Shown here piece after piece: positions 43,820 to 58,100 of a stretch of DNA of 64,000 nucleotides. A program made the translations under genes and the position numbers. Below the pieces are notes generated by a model. The model ran no database searches. It saw nothing but the letters and a program-made list of their open reading frames with translations, and was not told where the DNA came from. How positions within the stretch are numbered: the first letter of the stretch is position 1; each line of letters opens with the position of its first letter. The stretch is from Acorus gramineus (Eukaryota > Streptophyta > Magnoliopsida > Acorales > Acoraceae), in NCBI GenBank assembly GCA_030737835.1, contig JAUJYN010000027.1, positions 1,674,001-1,738,000 on the forward strand, read 5' to 3'.

Positions 43820-46522
43820 TGTCATGCCCCAGGGCGGCCGTACCCGAGACGCAGCAATAATGAAGTATCAGCTATCAATACCTGAGGTCAACAAAGACTC
43901 CAACAACAACACACAAGGTGGCAAAGCAAAAATAAATGATAACTGACTGAAAAACGAAAGCATAAGATATCAACAATGTCTGTAAACCAAAAACATTATT
44001 ACAGACTCGAATACACAATCAATGTCCTGTGAGAGGCAAGTCTAGTCCAAATAAAATACAACCTGTGCCATATGCACGATTTACAATACATAAAATGACT
44101 TTAGGATTGCTGACTGCCTCGCACTCGCCACCCGCATGAAGAACGCTCCACGCACACAAGACCACGCCACAGGGAAGCTCCAGCTCCACGCCAAACACTG
44201 CCCCTGAAAAGAAACAGTATGCGAGGGGTGAGCTACAAGCTCAGTGAGTGGCTGGAAACCAATCACCATTACAACAGTTCAATGTTAAGGCAATTTCCTT
44301 TCAAGGAAAAACATGGGTGGAAACCCAATGGATAACAAGGTCACGCAGCGGCGCGACCAACCTCACCCTCACCCTCACTCCCGGAGGGAGACTCTTGAGA
44401 CTCTTGGGGAGAGACCATACCGTTGGTCAAGGAGACCCGGAATTACTGGTCTACACAACACTACTGGATCATCTACATCGAGATAACTGCCCAACGATGT
44501 CTTTGAACATCGCTACACAACCGAACCCAACAACTATGGGAATGGACGAACAACGAATGGGTCACGCGGCGATGTGTCTTCACCTCATCCCCACCTTCAC
44601 CCTTTAGAGGTGACATAGGACTTTTGGAAGAGATGTAGACTGCTCTACACCCTTAGTCCACCGGTAGCCCTTTCCCCAGGCAGCCTCTATCTGGTATACT
44701 CCCACGATCAGTACGCTCCCGAACGCATCTGTGGTACCTACGGATGGGAGCCCTCTGTCAGGACAGCTTTTCCAACGCCGGGGAGTTCCTACATCGGATC
44801 CAACGAAGGGGAGAACGATTTCATGCTCGCAATATCATTCGTTAGCCCTCTCCCGGGTAGCCTCTACCTGGTATACCGCTCTACACCCTAACGGACAAAC
44901 AACGAATGGGTCACGCGACGATGTATCTTCACCTCATCCTCACCCTCACCCTTTAGAGGTGACATAGGACTTTTGGAAGAGACTTAGACTGCTCTACACC
45001 CTTGGTCCACCGGTAGCCCCTTCCCCGGGTTGCCACTATCTGGTATACTCTCACAATCAGTACATTCCTGAACGCATCGGTAGTACCTACGGATGGGAGC
45101 CCTCTGTCAGGACAGCTTTTCCAACACCGGGAAGTTCCTACATCGGATCCAACGAAGGGGAGAACAATTTCACGCTCGCAATATCATTCGTTAGCCCTCT
45201 CCCGGGTAGCCTCTACCTGGTATACTCCCACGATCAGTACGTTCCCAAACGCATCTATCACACCCCAGGGCGGCCGTCCCCGAGACGTGGCAATAATGAA
45301 ATATCATCTATCAATACCTGAGGTCAATAAAGACTCCAACAACACACAAGGTGGCAAAGCAAAGATAATGATAACTGACTGAAAAGCGGAAGCATAATAT
45401 ATAAATAATGTCTGTAAACCAAAAACATTATTACAGACTCGAATACACAATCACAGTCCTGTGAGAGCCAAGTCTAGTCCAAATAAAATACAACCTGTGC
45501 CACATGCACGATTTACAATACATAAAATGACTCTAGGACTGCTGACGACCTCACACTCGCCACCCGTCGGAAGAACGCTCCACGCCGATAAGACCACGCC
45601 ACAGGGAAGCTCCAGCTCCACGCCCAACACTGCCCCTGAAAAGAAACTGTATGCGAGGGGTGAGCTACAAGCTCAGTGAGTGGCTGGAAACCAATCACCA
45701 TTACAACAGTTCAATGCTAACACAATTTCCTTTCAAGGAAAAACATGGGTAGAAACCCATGGATAACAGGGTCACGCGGCGGCGCGACCAACCTCACCCT
45801 CACCCTCACACCTGGAGGAAGACTCTTGGGACTTTTGGGGAGAGACCATACCGTTGGTCGAAGAGACGCGGAATTACTGGTCCACACAACACTACTGGAT
45901 CACCAACCTCACCCTCACCCTCACTCCCGGAGGGAGACTCTTGGGTCTCTTGGGGAGAGACCATACTATTGGTCGACGAGACCCAGAATTACTGGTCTAC
46001 ACAACACTACTGGATCATCTACATCGAGATAACTGCCCAACGATGTCTTTGAACATAGATATGCAACCGAACCCAACAACTATGGGAACGGACGAACCAC
46101 GAATGGGTCACGCGGCAACGTGTCTTCACCTCATCCTCACCCTCACCCTTTACAGGTGACGTAGGACTTTTGGAGAGATTAGACTCCCCTACACCCTTGG
46201 TCCACCGGTAGCCCTTTCCCCGGGTAGTCACTACCTGATATACTCCCACGATCAGTACGCTTCCGAACGCATTGGTGGTACCTATGGATGGGAGCCCTCT
46301 GTCAGAACAGCTTTTCCAACGCCAAAAAGTTCCTACATCGGATCCAACGAAGGGGAGAACAATTTCACGCTCGCAATATCATTCGTTAGCCCTCTCCCTG
46401 GTAGCCTCTACCTGGTATACCCCCACGATCAGTACATCTTGCCGCATGCATCGATAGTACCTACAGGTGGGGGCCCTCTGTCAGGACAGCTACAACCTGG
46501 GCCGCTTCAACACGGACGACAT

Positions 46523-49500
46523 TGTTATGCCTGTGTCATTTGGAGCCATTTTGGTTAAGCCTTGGTCACTTCTGGGTCATTCAGGGCCTTTTTAATTTTT
46601 TGATCGGAGCCGCTAAAATTTTAGCTTTTAGCCACCTGCGGGAGTTAGAGTACTCTGATTGGAAATCTGACTGTATATTATGGGTCCTGGTACCGTTTAG
46701 TACCACCCATAAAAATTTTATCGAATTCCAGTAACGTTTGGAAAAATATGCAGTTCCAAATCATATCCGGGTTTTGGTCGATACTGGATTGTCAAAGGGG
46801 AGACTTTGACCAAGTCAATGAAGACTTTGACCCAGGTCAAAGATGAACTTTGACAAGTCTTTGAGTTTTGTTTTTTAGCTTGGCTAGGTTGACTTAGTCT
46901 AACCTCACCCACCCCCTTTTCACCCATTAAATGCCCCTTGTGAGTGAGAACTCACTCTCCCTTTCTCTTCCCCCTCCCTCTCACACGTCTCCCTCTCCTT
47001 CCCTCTTTGTCTTGTGTTTGGAAAGAAAAGAAAAAGAAAAAGAAGAACAAGAAGGAAGAGGAAGGGCTTGAAGGAGTGCAAAGAAGGTGTGTGTGTGTGC
47101 ATTTGATGTTGTTGTTGTTGATTCTCTTCTCATTAGCTCCTTCTCATGCCTTCCCCCCCCCCTGTTTTCAGCCAAGGAAGGCTGGTGGAGTGGCTGATGA
47201 GGTGGTGGTAGTGGTGGTGGTGGTAGAGGTGGTCGTGGGTGTGTCGAGAACCCCGCATCTCCCCATTTCCCTTCCCCTGTTTTGGTAAGGCAGCACACTG
47301 TCTTTTAAAGATCTCAGTGAATCTAGTATTTAGAGGCATATTTTTAGGATTATGTCTGCTTATGATTTGATCAGCTATGTGTCTAGATGTTATATATGAA
47401 ATTTGGGGTCATGATATCTGTGGTGTAAGTTAGAACCAGTTTTGCATGACCTGTCCAGATTCGCGCAGGAATTGACCTGCTTCGGGAAATGATTTGTTTC
47501 GGGCTTGTAGAGGCAAAATTAGGTTCTAATGTCTTCATGGATTACGATCCCAGCATATCATAGAATGTGCATGATTTATTTCATAATTTTTGAAAGTTTA
47601 TTGGGTGCTATGAAGACCAATTAGTAGGGCTGGTTGCAGCAGGTTTAGCAGTTTTGCTTGGTTGAGTGTCAAGGAGTTGGTTGCATGTGTCTTGGGTGAT
47701 AATATGGAAGTATCAGGGGTTAGGGTTTTCATGAAGTAAGCTTATATGTGTGATAGGAGGTTCCATAATTTAATTATGGATCATTGGTTGTGTTTTGCAG
47801 ATCTCGTAGACCGGACGCGCGGCGATCCGGGTATCGGTGAGTGGTTCGATCCAATCCCCCCCCTCTCGAGATGCGCTCGACACGCGTATACGCGCGTCGC
47901 GCATCGATGGGCCCCCCTAGCTATACTACTTGTCTAGATAAGTAGTATGGCCATGCTTAAGCTATAATATGTAGATATCTTGCATGCTAGGCTTATATAC
48001 ATGTATTGTATCCATGTATGAATGATTGTGTTGCATGCGCCCCTCTAGTATGGGCATGTATTTTGTAAACGTGTATGATGTATAGAATATGGCATGCCTT
48101 AGGTAGTATTGTAATACTACTCCCACCATATTAATTGGAAATCGAACATGATTAAGTCTGGGTTAATAACGGGCACCTGCCTAATATTCCCTTGCGATAA
48201 GACTCGAGGGCGTGGTGTAGTTGTTGCGCCCATGCTAATGGGGCAAAGCTATGACCAGCTTCATGAGATGATGATCTCTCTCGCCCTCTCCCTCTGAACG
48301 AACTGAGTAAGTAGACGCGATTTCCTACTCGACTCAGGTTCGTTTGGAATATTGGCATGCACCTGTTAGTGCGCGAGATCGCGCTTGACCCTTTCTTTTA
48401 AGTTGGCGATATCCAACGCACGCTTAAGTTAGGCCTTGTGTGCTTATGTGACTAATGACATGTATACATGTTGTATGATTTATTATGATGTAAATCCTTG
48501 TTAGGGAGTGTCCCTATAATTATTAGATAATTGTGCATATGGTTCATGCACATAGCTAGATATAAAATTCTCCTGGATATATTTATATGCGCATGTTAAA
48601 AACTGATAGGCCTATCTGGGATAGGCGTGGGTATGACCCGCTGTCGGGTTGTACCTTATTAGTTAGAGCGCTAGCGATGTAATCGCCCTGTGCATCCAAG
48701 CGATGCACTCGTTTGGAATTCAGGAGAATTCATTATCTTATCGGTTTTGTTAAGCCGGTAGTTGTGGCATTAAGCTGGGCCTACCCGTGTGAGGCGTGTA
48801 TATGAACCGCCTGTTGGGTTATGTGCCTTGGGATTATTTCTGCGTGAGAGCAGAGGCAACCCCCCCTTGTGTCCGAGCGACGCAACCGTGTGGGAGTGCA
48901 ATAGTATTCGATATCATCGATATGTGATTATCGAGAGTAGTTGTTTTTCCATTGGGTTCGCTTTGCGAACATGGAATGTTTACTCCCAATGTCGTCCGTG
49001 TTGAAGAGGGCCGGGTTGTAGCTGTCCTGACAGAGGGCTCCCATCCGTAGGTACCACCGATGCGTTCGGGGGCGTACTGATCGTGAGAGTGTACCAGGTA
49101 GAGGCTACCCGAGAGAGTGTTAACGAATGATATTGCGAGCGTGGAATCGTTCTCCCCTTCGTTGGATCCGATGTAGGAACTCCCCGGCGTGGGAAAAGCT
49201 GTCCTGACAGAGGGCTCCCATCCGTAGGCACCACCGATGCGTTCGGAAGCGTACTGATCATGGGAGTATACCAGGTAGAGGCTACGCAGGGGAAAGGGCT
49301 ACCGGTGGACCAAGGGTGTAGAGCAGTCTAAGTCTCTTCCAAAAAGTCCCAAGAGTCTCCCTCCGGGAGTGAGGGTGAGGATGAGGTGAAGACACGTCGC
49401 CTCGCGACCCATTCGTTGTTCGTCCGTTCCCATAGTTGTTGGGTCCGGTCTCGCATCGATGTTTAAAGACATCGTTGGGCAGTTATCTCGATGTAGATGA

Positions 49501-50259
49501 TCCAGTAGTGTTGCGTAGACCAGTAATCCCGGGTCTCCTCGACCAACGGTATGGTCTCTCCCCAAAAGTCCCAAGAGTCTCCCTCCGGGAGTGAGGGTGA
49601 GGGTGAGGTTGGTTATCCAGTAGTGTAGTGTGGACCAGTAATCCCGGGTCTCTTCGACCAACGGTATGGTCTCTCCCTAAAAGTCCCAAGAGTCTCCCTC
49701 CGGGAGTGAGGGTGAGGGTGAGGTTGGTCGCGCCGCCACGTGACCCTGTTATCCATGGGTTTCCACCCATGTTTACCTTGAAAGGGAATTGTTATGTATT
49801 GAACTGTTGTATGATGATTGGTTTCCAGCCACTCACTGAGCTTGTAGCTCACCCCTCGCATACTGTTTCTTTTCAGGGGCAGTGTTGGGCGTGGAGTTGG
49901 AGCTTCCCTGTGGCATGGTCTTATGGGCGTGGAGCGTTCTTCCGGCGGGTGGCGAGTGCGAGGCTGTCAGCACTCCTAGAGTCATTATATGTATTGTAAA
50001 TCGTGCATGTGGCACAGGTTGTATTTTATTTGGTCTAGACTTTGCTCTCACAGGACAGTAATTGTGTATTCGAGTCTGTAATAATGTTTTTGGTTTACAG
50101 ACATTGTTTATGTATTATGCTTCCGCTTTTCAGTCAGTTATCATTATCTTTGCTTTGCCACCTTGTGTGTTGCTGTTGGAGTGTTTATTGACCTCATGTA
50201 TTGATAGCTGATATTTTATTATTGCCACGTCTCGGGGACGGCCGCTCTGGGGCGTGACA
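46523..50259 (+). mobile_element. Solo LTR-B with TSD GACAT
   Basis: 3737 bp between identical GACAT copies (46518-46522 and 50260-50264). Start TGTTATGCCTGTGTCATT, end CTGGGGCGTGACA. Candidate exons: a donor near 47087, exon 47172-47284, microexon 47801-47836, and a last acceptor at 49876. It lies opposite to the surrounding LTR-B, so it forms long inverted repeats with it. It is among the youngest insertions here because it is nested deepest and keeps a perfect duplication. Confidence 0.94.
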
Positions 50260-50598
50260 GACATTGGGAGGAAACACTCCATGTTCGCAAAGCGAACCCA
50301 ATGGAAAAACAACTACTCTCGATAATCACATATCGATGATAGCGAACACTATTATACCCCCACACAGTTGCGTCGCTCGGACACAAGGGGGGGTTGCCTC
50401 TGCTCTCATGCAGAAATAATCCCAAGGCACATCACCCAACAGGTGGTTCATATACACGCCTAGCACAGGTAGGCCTAGCTTAATGCACCAACTACCGGCT
50501 TAACAAAACCGATAAGATAATGGATTCTCCTGAATTCCAAACGAGTGCATCGCTCGAATGCACGGGGCGATTACATCGTTAGCGCTCTAACTAATAAG

Positions 50599-53373
50599 GC
50601 GCAGGCGGACACGTAGGCGGGCGCGTGCGCGCAGGGCGTGCGCGCGGGAGCGCGAGAGCGTGCGCGCGCGCGGGGCAGTGCGACTGGGCGTGTGCCTGGG
50701 CATGCGGCAGGGTGCCAGTGCGCACGCGCGCGTGCGTGCGCATGCGTGCGCATGCGTGCGCATGCGCGGGGCTACCCAGGGTCTCGAGTAGGTGCTGGGG
50801 AACTCGGGCATGCGTGTGAGCCTGTATGCGTGTGAGCCCGTATGCGTGCATGTCTAAGTCTTTGGTATTCTAAGTAATTTCTAAGTGTTATAATGTGATG
50901 TTACTCACCAAATTTGATGCCCTTACCTTGCAGATCTCGTCGGATGGGATGCGCGAGGTCCCGGGTTTTGGTGAGTGGTTTTATCCAATCCCCCCCCCCC
51001 CTTGGGATGCGCTCGATGCGCGTAGTCGCGCGTCGCGCATCGATGGGGCATCTTAAGCTATAATATGTTAGATATCTTGCATGCTAGGCTTATATACATG
51101 TATTGTACCCATGTATGAATGATTGTGTTGCATGCGCCCCTCTAGTATGGGCATGTATTTTTTTGTAATGTGTATGGATGTATAGAATATGGCATGCCTT
51201 AGGTAGTATTGTAATACTACTCCCACCATATTAATTGGAATATCCAGTATGATTAAGTCTGGGTTAATAACGGGCACCTGCCTAATATTCCTTTGCGATA
51301 GGACTCGAGGGCGTGGTGTAGTTGTTGCGCCCATGCTAATGGGGCAAAGCTATGACCAGCTTCATGAGATGATGATCTCTCTCGCCCTCTCCCTCTGAAT
51401 GAATTGAGTAAGTAGATGCGATTTCCTACTCGACTTAGATTCGTTTGGAATATTGGCATGCACCTGTTAGTGCGCGAGATCGCGCTTGACCCTTTCTTTT
51501 AAGTTGGTGATATCCAACGCATGTTAGAGTATATTTTCTATGTTTATACGATTAGTGCCCTCATATGTATGTGTAGTTAGGCCTTGCCTTGTATGTATGT
51601 TGCATGATGTGTTGTTTATGCCATATACTCATGTTAGGGAGAACCCCTACAGTTAAGCGTAGGTTATTGTGCATGTGGATCAAGTTCATTCAGTGATAGA
51701 ATTCTCCTGTAATAATTATGCGCATGTTAAAACTGATTAGGCCTATCTGAAATAGGCATGGGTATAACCCGTTGTCGGGTTGTACCGTATTAGTTAGAGC
51801 GCTAGCAATGAAATCGCCCCCGAGCATCCGAGCGATACACTCGTTTGGAATTCAGGAGAATTCATTATCTTATCGGTTTTGTTAAGTCGGTAGTTGGGGC
51901 ATTAAGCTAGGCCTACCCGTGCTAGGCGTGTATATGAACCGCCTGTTGGGTTATGTGCCTTGGGATTATTTCTGCGTGAGAGTAGAGGCAACCCCCCCTT
52001 GTGTCCGAGCGACGCAACCGTGTGGGAGTACGATAGTGTTCACTATCATCGATATGTGACTATCGAGAGTAGTTATTTTAACATTGGGTTCGCTTTGCGA
52101 ACATGGAGTGTTTCCTCCCAATGTCGTCCGTGTTGAAGCGGCCTAGGTTGTAGCTGTCCTGACAGAGAGCCCCCACCTGTAGGTACTATCGATGCATGCG
52201 GCAAGATGTACTGATCGTGGGGGTATACCAGGTAGAGGCTACCCGGGAGAGGGCTAACGAATGATATTGCAAGCGTGGAATCGTTCTCCCCTTCATTGGA
52301 TCCAATGTAGGAACTTCCCGGCGTTGGAAAAGCTGTCATCCGTAGGTACCACCGAGGCGTTCGGAAGCGTACTGATCGTGGGAGTATACCAGGTAGTGAC
52401 TACCCGGGAAAAGGGCTACCGGTGGACCGAGGGTGTAGAGGAATCTAATCTCTCCAAAATTCCTATGTCACCTGTAAAGGGTGAGGGTGAGGATGAGGTG
52501 AAGACACGTCGCCGCATGACCCATTCGTGGTTCGTCCGTTCCCATAGTTGTTGGGTCCGGTTGCGTATCGATGCTCAAAGACATCGTTGGGCAGTTATCT
52601 CGATGTAGATGATCCAGTAGTGTTGTGTAGACCAGTAATTCCGGGTCTCCTCGACCAACGGTATGGTCTCTCCCCAAGAGTCTCAAGAGTCTCCCTTCGG
52701 GAGTGAGGGTGAGGGTGAGGTTGGTGATTCAGTAGTGTTGTGTGGACCAGTAATTCCGCGTCTCTTCGACCAACGGTATGGTCTCTCCCCAAAAGTCCCA
52801 AGAGTCTTCCTCCGGGAGTGAGGGTGAGGGTGAGGTGGGTCGCGCCGTCGCGTGGCCTTATTATCCATTGGGTTTCTACCCATGTTTTCCTTGAGAGGAA
52901 ATTGTTTGAGTATTGAACTGTTGTATGGTGATTGGTTTCTAGCCACTCACTGAGCTTGTAGCTCACCCCTCGCATACTGTTTCTTTTCAGGGGCAGTGTT
53001 GGGCGTGGAGTTGGAGCTTCCCTGTGGCGTGGTCTTATGGGCGTGGAGCGTTCTTCCGGCGGGTGGCGAGTGCGAGGCTGTCAGCAGTCCTAGAGTCATT
53101 TTATGTATTGTAAATCGTGCATGTGGCACAGGTTGTATTTTATTTGATCTAGACTTGGCTCTCACATGACAGTGATTGTGTATTCGAGTCTGTAATAATA
53201 TTTTTGGTTTACAGACATTGTTTATATATTATGCTTCCGCTTTTCAGTCAGTTATCATTATCCTTGCTTTGCCACCTTGTGTGTTGTTGTTGGAGTCTTT
53301 ATTGACCTCATGTATTGATAGCTGATATTTCATTATTGCCACGTCTCGGGGACGGCCGCCCTAGGGCGTGACA
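50599..53373 (+). mobile_element. 5'-truncated forward LTR-B
   Basis: It begins inside the GC-rich intron tract (GCGGGCGCGTGCGCGCAGGG) and ends at the LTR end GGGCGTGACA (53373), followed by ACAACCTGACAGCGGG of the host LTR. The host sequence on the left stops at TAATAAGG, so the start of this LTR and a few host bases were deleted. The microexon is 50934-50970. Confidence 0.85.
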
Positions 53374-53775
53374 ACAACCTGACAGCGGGTCATACCCACG
53401 CCTATTTCAGATAGGCCTATCAGTTTTAACATGCGCATATATATATCCATGAGAATTATATCTAGCTATGTGCATGAACCATATGCACAATCATCTAATA
53501 ATTGACCATATGGGTGACCCCTAACATGGATTTACATCATAAATAACAAATCATACAACATGCATACAGGGTATGGCCCACTTAAACATGCATACATGGC
53601 CTTTAATCATATAAGCACACAAGGCATAACTTAGGCATAACATATTATAGTTTAAGCATGGCCATACTACTTATCAACACAAGTAGTATAGCTAGGGGGC
53701 CCCATCGATGCGCGACACCCGACTACGCATGTCGAGCGCATCCCGAGGGGGGGGGGATTGGATCAAACCACTCAC

Positions 53776-53812
53776 CGCAACCCGGGACCTCGCGCATCCC
53801 TTTCGATGAGAT
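53776..53812 (-). other. Reverse microexon of the 45256-55129 LTR-B
   Basis: 37 bases between CCACTCAC (reverse donor) and CTGCATGG (reverse, damaged acceptor). Equivalent reverse exons lie near 58766-58802 and 61158-61194. Confidence 0.6.
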
Positions 53813-55129
53813 CTGCATGGTAAGGGCATCAAATTTGGTGAGTAACATCATAATATAACACTTAGAAATTACTAGAAATACCAAAGACTTAGACATGCAC
53901 GCATACGGGCTCGCACGCATGCGAGCACGCGTGTACGCACGCATGCCCGAGTGCCCCAGCACCTACCCGAGCCCTTGGGCAGCCCCATGCATGTCCCAGC
54001 ACTCGCATGCACGAGCGCGCGCGTGCACTGGTACCCTGCCGAATGCCCAGGCCCGCCCAGACAACCTGCCCCACGTGCGCGCACTCTCGCGCGCGCAACG
54101 CCCACGCTGCCAGCGTCCGCACGAACCAGCGCGCTCACTCCGCGCACACCCACGCGCCTGCGCGCACACGCACGCGCCCGCCTGCGCCTGCCAGCGCCCG
54201 ACGCAAGCACACGCGGGTGGACAGTCCCGCGCGCGTGCCCAGCCATTCTTAACCCCTTTTTAACCCCTCCACACACACCCTAACGCATTCATCTACCTTG
54301 CATGACCTCCCTAACACCTAACCATGCATAAAAACCCAAATAAGGAAGAGGGAAACTCACCAAAGAGAGGGGGAAGGGGAGGGGAAGATGTAGGGGCTCG
54401 CAAGCGCCTCGACCACCTCGACCACCACCACTACTACCACCACCTCCATCCTTGGGTGCTCTTCTTGATGGCTGAAACCAGGGGGGAAAGAGAGAGGGAC
54501 AGCCACTTAGGAGCACAAGCTCACATAACCCACCTCAAGATCACCTCTTCATGCACTACATCCTTCTTGATCTCCTCTTCTCTTTGAGGAATTGACACAA
54601 ACATATGGGGGGGATTGAAAAAGAGAAAGAGAGACCCAAAGAGAGGTTCACGTAGGGAGTGGGAGAGGAAGAGAGAGAGAGACTTTTTCCTCACTTGGGG
54701 GGGGGGGTGAGTGTAATGGAAAAATGTGGGGGTGAACCTAACCTAAACTCACCCACTAACACTTTAAATAACCAATTGATTGCTTCACCACTAAGCAAAG
54801 GGGGGTAAGGTTACCCAAGGTCACCACATTCACCAAAATATCTCACACTATTCGAGTAATCAAACCAGGAACTCTCAAAACCCGGATACTGTTCGGAACT
54901 GCATATTTTTCAAAACGTTACCGGAATTCGATGAAATTTTTATGGGTAGTACAAAATGGTACCAGGACCCATAATATGCAGTTAGATTTCCAATCAGAGT
55001 ACCCTAACTCCCGCAGGTGGCTAAAAGCTAAAATTTTAGCGACTCCGATCGAAAAAAAGAAAAGGCCCTGAATGACCCAGATGTGACCAAGGCATAACCG
55101 AAATGGATCCAAATGATAGAGGCATAACA

Positions 55130-58100
55130 CCTATCCTGGGTAGCCTCTATCTGGTACACTCCCACGATCAGTACGCTCCCGAACGCATCGGTGGTACCTA
55201 CGGATGGGAGCTCTCTGTCAGGACAGCTACAACCCGGGCCTCTTCATCACGGACGACATTGGGAGTAACCATTCCATGTTCGCAAAGCGAACCCAATGGA
55301 AAAACAACTACTCTCGATAATCACATATCGATGATATCGAATACTATTGCACTCCCACACGGTTGCGTCGCTCGAACACAAGGGGGGGTTGCCTCTGCTC
55401 TCACGCAGAAATAATCCCAAGGCACATAACCCAACAGGCAGTTCATATACACGCCTCGCACGGGTAGGCCCAGCTTAATGCCACAACTACCGGCTTAACA
55501 AAACCGATAAGATAATGAATTCTCCTGAATTCCAAACGAGTGCATCGCTCGGATGCACAGGGCGATTACATCGCTAGCGCTCTAACTAATAAGGTACAAC
55601 CCAACAACGGGTCATACCCACGCCTATTTCAGATAGGCCTAATCAGTTTTAACATGCGCATAATTATTACAGGAGAATTCTATCACTGAAGGAACTTGAT
55701 CCACATGCACAATAACATATGCTTAACTATAGGGTTTCTCCCTAACATGAGTATATGGCATAAACAACACATCATGCAACATACATGCAAGGCAAGGCCT
55801 AACTACACATGCATGTGAGGGCACTAATCGTATAAACATCCAAAATATACACTAACATTCGTTGGATATCGCCAACTCAAAAGGGAAGGGTCAAGCGCGA
55901 TCTCACGCACTAACAGGTGAATGCTAATATTCCAAACGAACCCGAGTCGAGTAGGAAATCGCCTCTACTTACTCAGTTCGTGCAGAGGGAGAGGGCGAGA
56001 GAGATCATCATCTCATGAAGTTGGTCATAGCTTTGCGCCATTAGCATGGGCCCAACAACTACACCACGCCCTCGAGTCTTATCGCAAGGGAATATTAGGC
56101 AGGTGCCCGTTATTAACCCAGACTTATTCATGTTGGATATTTCCAATTAATATGGTGGGAGTAGTATTACAATACTACCAAAGGCATGCCATATTCTACA
56201 TCCATACACATTACACAAATACATGCCCATACTTGTCACGCCCCAGGGCGGCCGTCCCCAATACGTGGCAAATATATATAATATCAGCAGTCTATACAGG
56301 AGATCAATAAAATACTCTAAACAACATCGAAAATGACAACACAGACAATAAGGTAGCTGACATAATATATACAAATAGCGGAAGCTTAAACGACTGAGTC
56401 TGTAATTCAAAGACACATTATAGATCCGAATACATAATCAACTGTCCTGTGATAGCTAATATACACAATGACATCCAAATACAAGTATGTGCCCAAGCAC
56501 GGATAACAATACATACAATCGAAAAGGGGATGCTGATGGCCTCTCACTCGCAGAACGTGACGCTGCTCCGCTACTGCTGTGGTGCCTCGGGGAGCTCCTC
56601 CTTCAGATCCGACTCAGATATAATTGGAGGAAAAGAATATGCGAGGGTGAGCCACACGCTCAGTGAACAGCACAACCCATGCATCACAATTCATATTAAC
56701 CTTAAATGATTTATAGTCCCTAACATGGGAACAACTACACATTCTAGTGGGTCGTTTCATCGCCAACCCACCTCCCCCCTCACCCTCACCCTTTACTAGG
56801 GGCGACATGGCCACTTGAGGCATACTAGACCGCTCTCCACCCCTGGTCCACCCGGTAGCCTCTCCCACACTCCGCAGCCTCCACCTGGTATACTCCCACT
56901 ATCAGTATTGTCCGACTCATCGGAGGTATCTACGGACGAGAGCCCTCTGTCAGGTCATCCAACGCCGGGGAGTCCCTACATCGGATCCAACCAAAAGGAG
57001 AAGACAGCCTACTCACACGGATACGATCCTCTTGGATCCGTCGACACCGATTTGTAACGCTAATAATGTCATGAATTCTCAAGAATTCCTCCAGGGCGCA
57101 TAACCTCAAGATGCGGGGAAACATATATTATAACAACAAGGTTATAATATTCTCTAAGGCATGCTTATAACTAAATGCTCTCATTTTGATTTAATTAGAT
57201 TAAACTAGATGGGAACATACATAGTTCGGGGCTTGGTGTCTAGGCATGCATAGGCCTCTATACATGATGTAAGGGTGCTTATCCCTAGCATACAAGTCTA
57301 AGGTGGCATGGATACATCATATTAATCATGCATGCATAGTTTTACATTTATTACATGTTAATACACAATTATGGTGCCCCAGGGGAGGGCAATGCACGCC
57401 TACATGCATCGAACGCCTCCCTACTGGGTTGGATTGTCCCACTCACCGAAACCCAGGTCGTCGCGTGACCGTCCGTCAAGATCTGCAAGACATGGGCATT
57501 CAATATGGTGAGTAAACTACACAAATACATAAGAAATTTACTAGAAATACCCAATACTCAGACAAGCATGCATACGGGCCCGCACGCACGCGAGCACGCG
57601 CGTACGCACGCGAGTCCGAGTGCCCCGACACCCTCCCGAACCCTCGGGCAGCCATACGCATGGCCCCCCGCACGCGCACGCACGAATGCGCACGCCCGCA
57701 CGCGCCCCTGCGCCCCTGCCCGCGCGCCCAGACGAGCTGTCGCGCACCCAGCCAGCGCGTACCCGCGCGCAAGCCCGCGTGTTTGAGCGTACGCGCACGC
57801 GCCCTCTAGCGCTCCCGTCTGCGCGCGCCCGAGCTCCTTCCACCCCCTCCTCAGCCCACCCACACCCCCCCAACACCCATGCATAACATGCATAACCATT
57901 TACACACCCAAATCAAACATCTAAACAAGCATAGGGAGGAGAAGGACTTACCCAAAGATAGGAAGAACAAGGGAGGAAGCTCGGGTGCCCTTCGCGCACC
58001 AAACCACCACCACCAAGACCACCAACACCTCAGCCACCCTCAGCCCTAAAATGGCTGAAAACAGGGGGGAAGGGAAGCCATGAGAGGGAGGTAAACAAAG

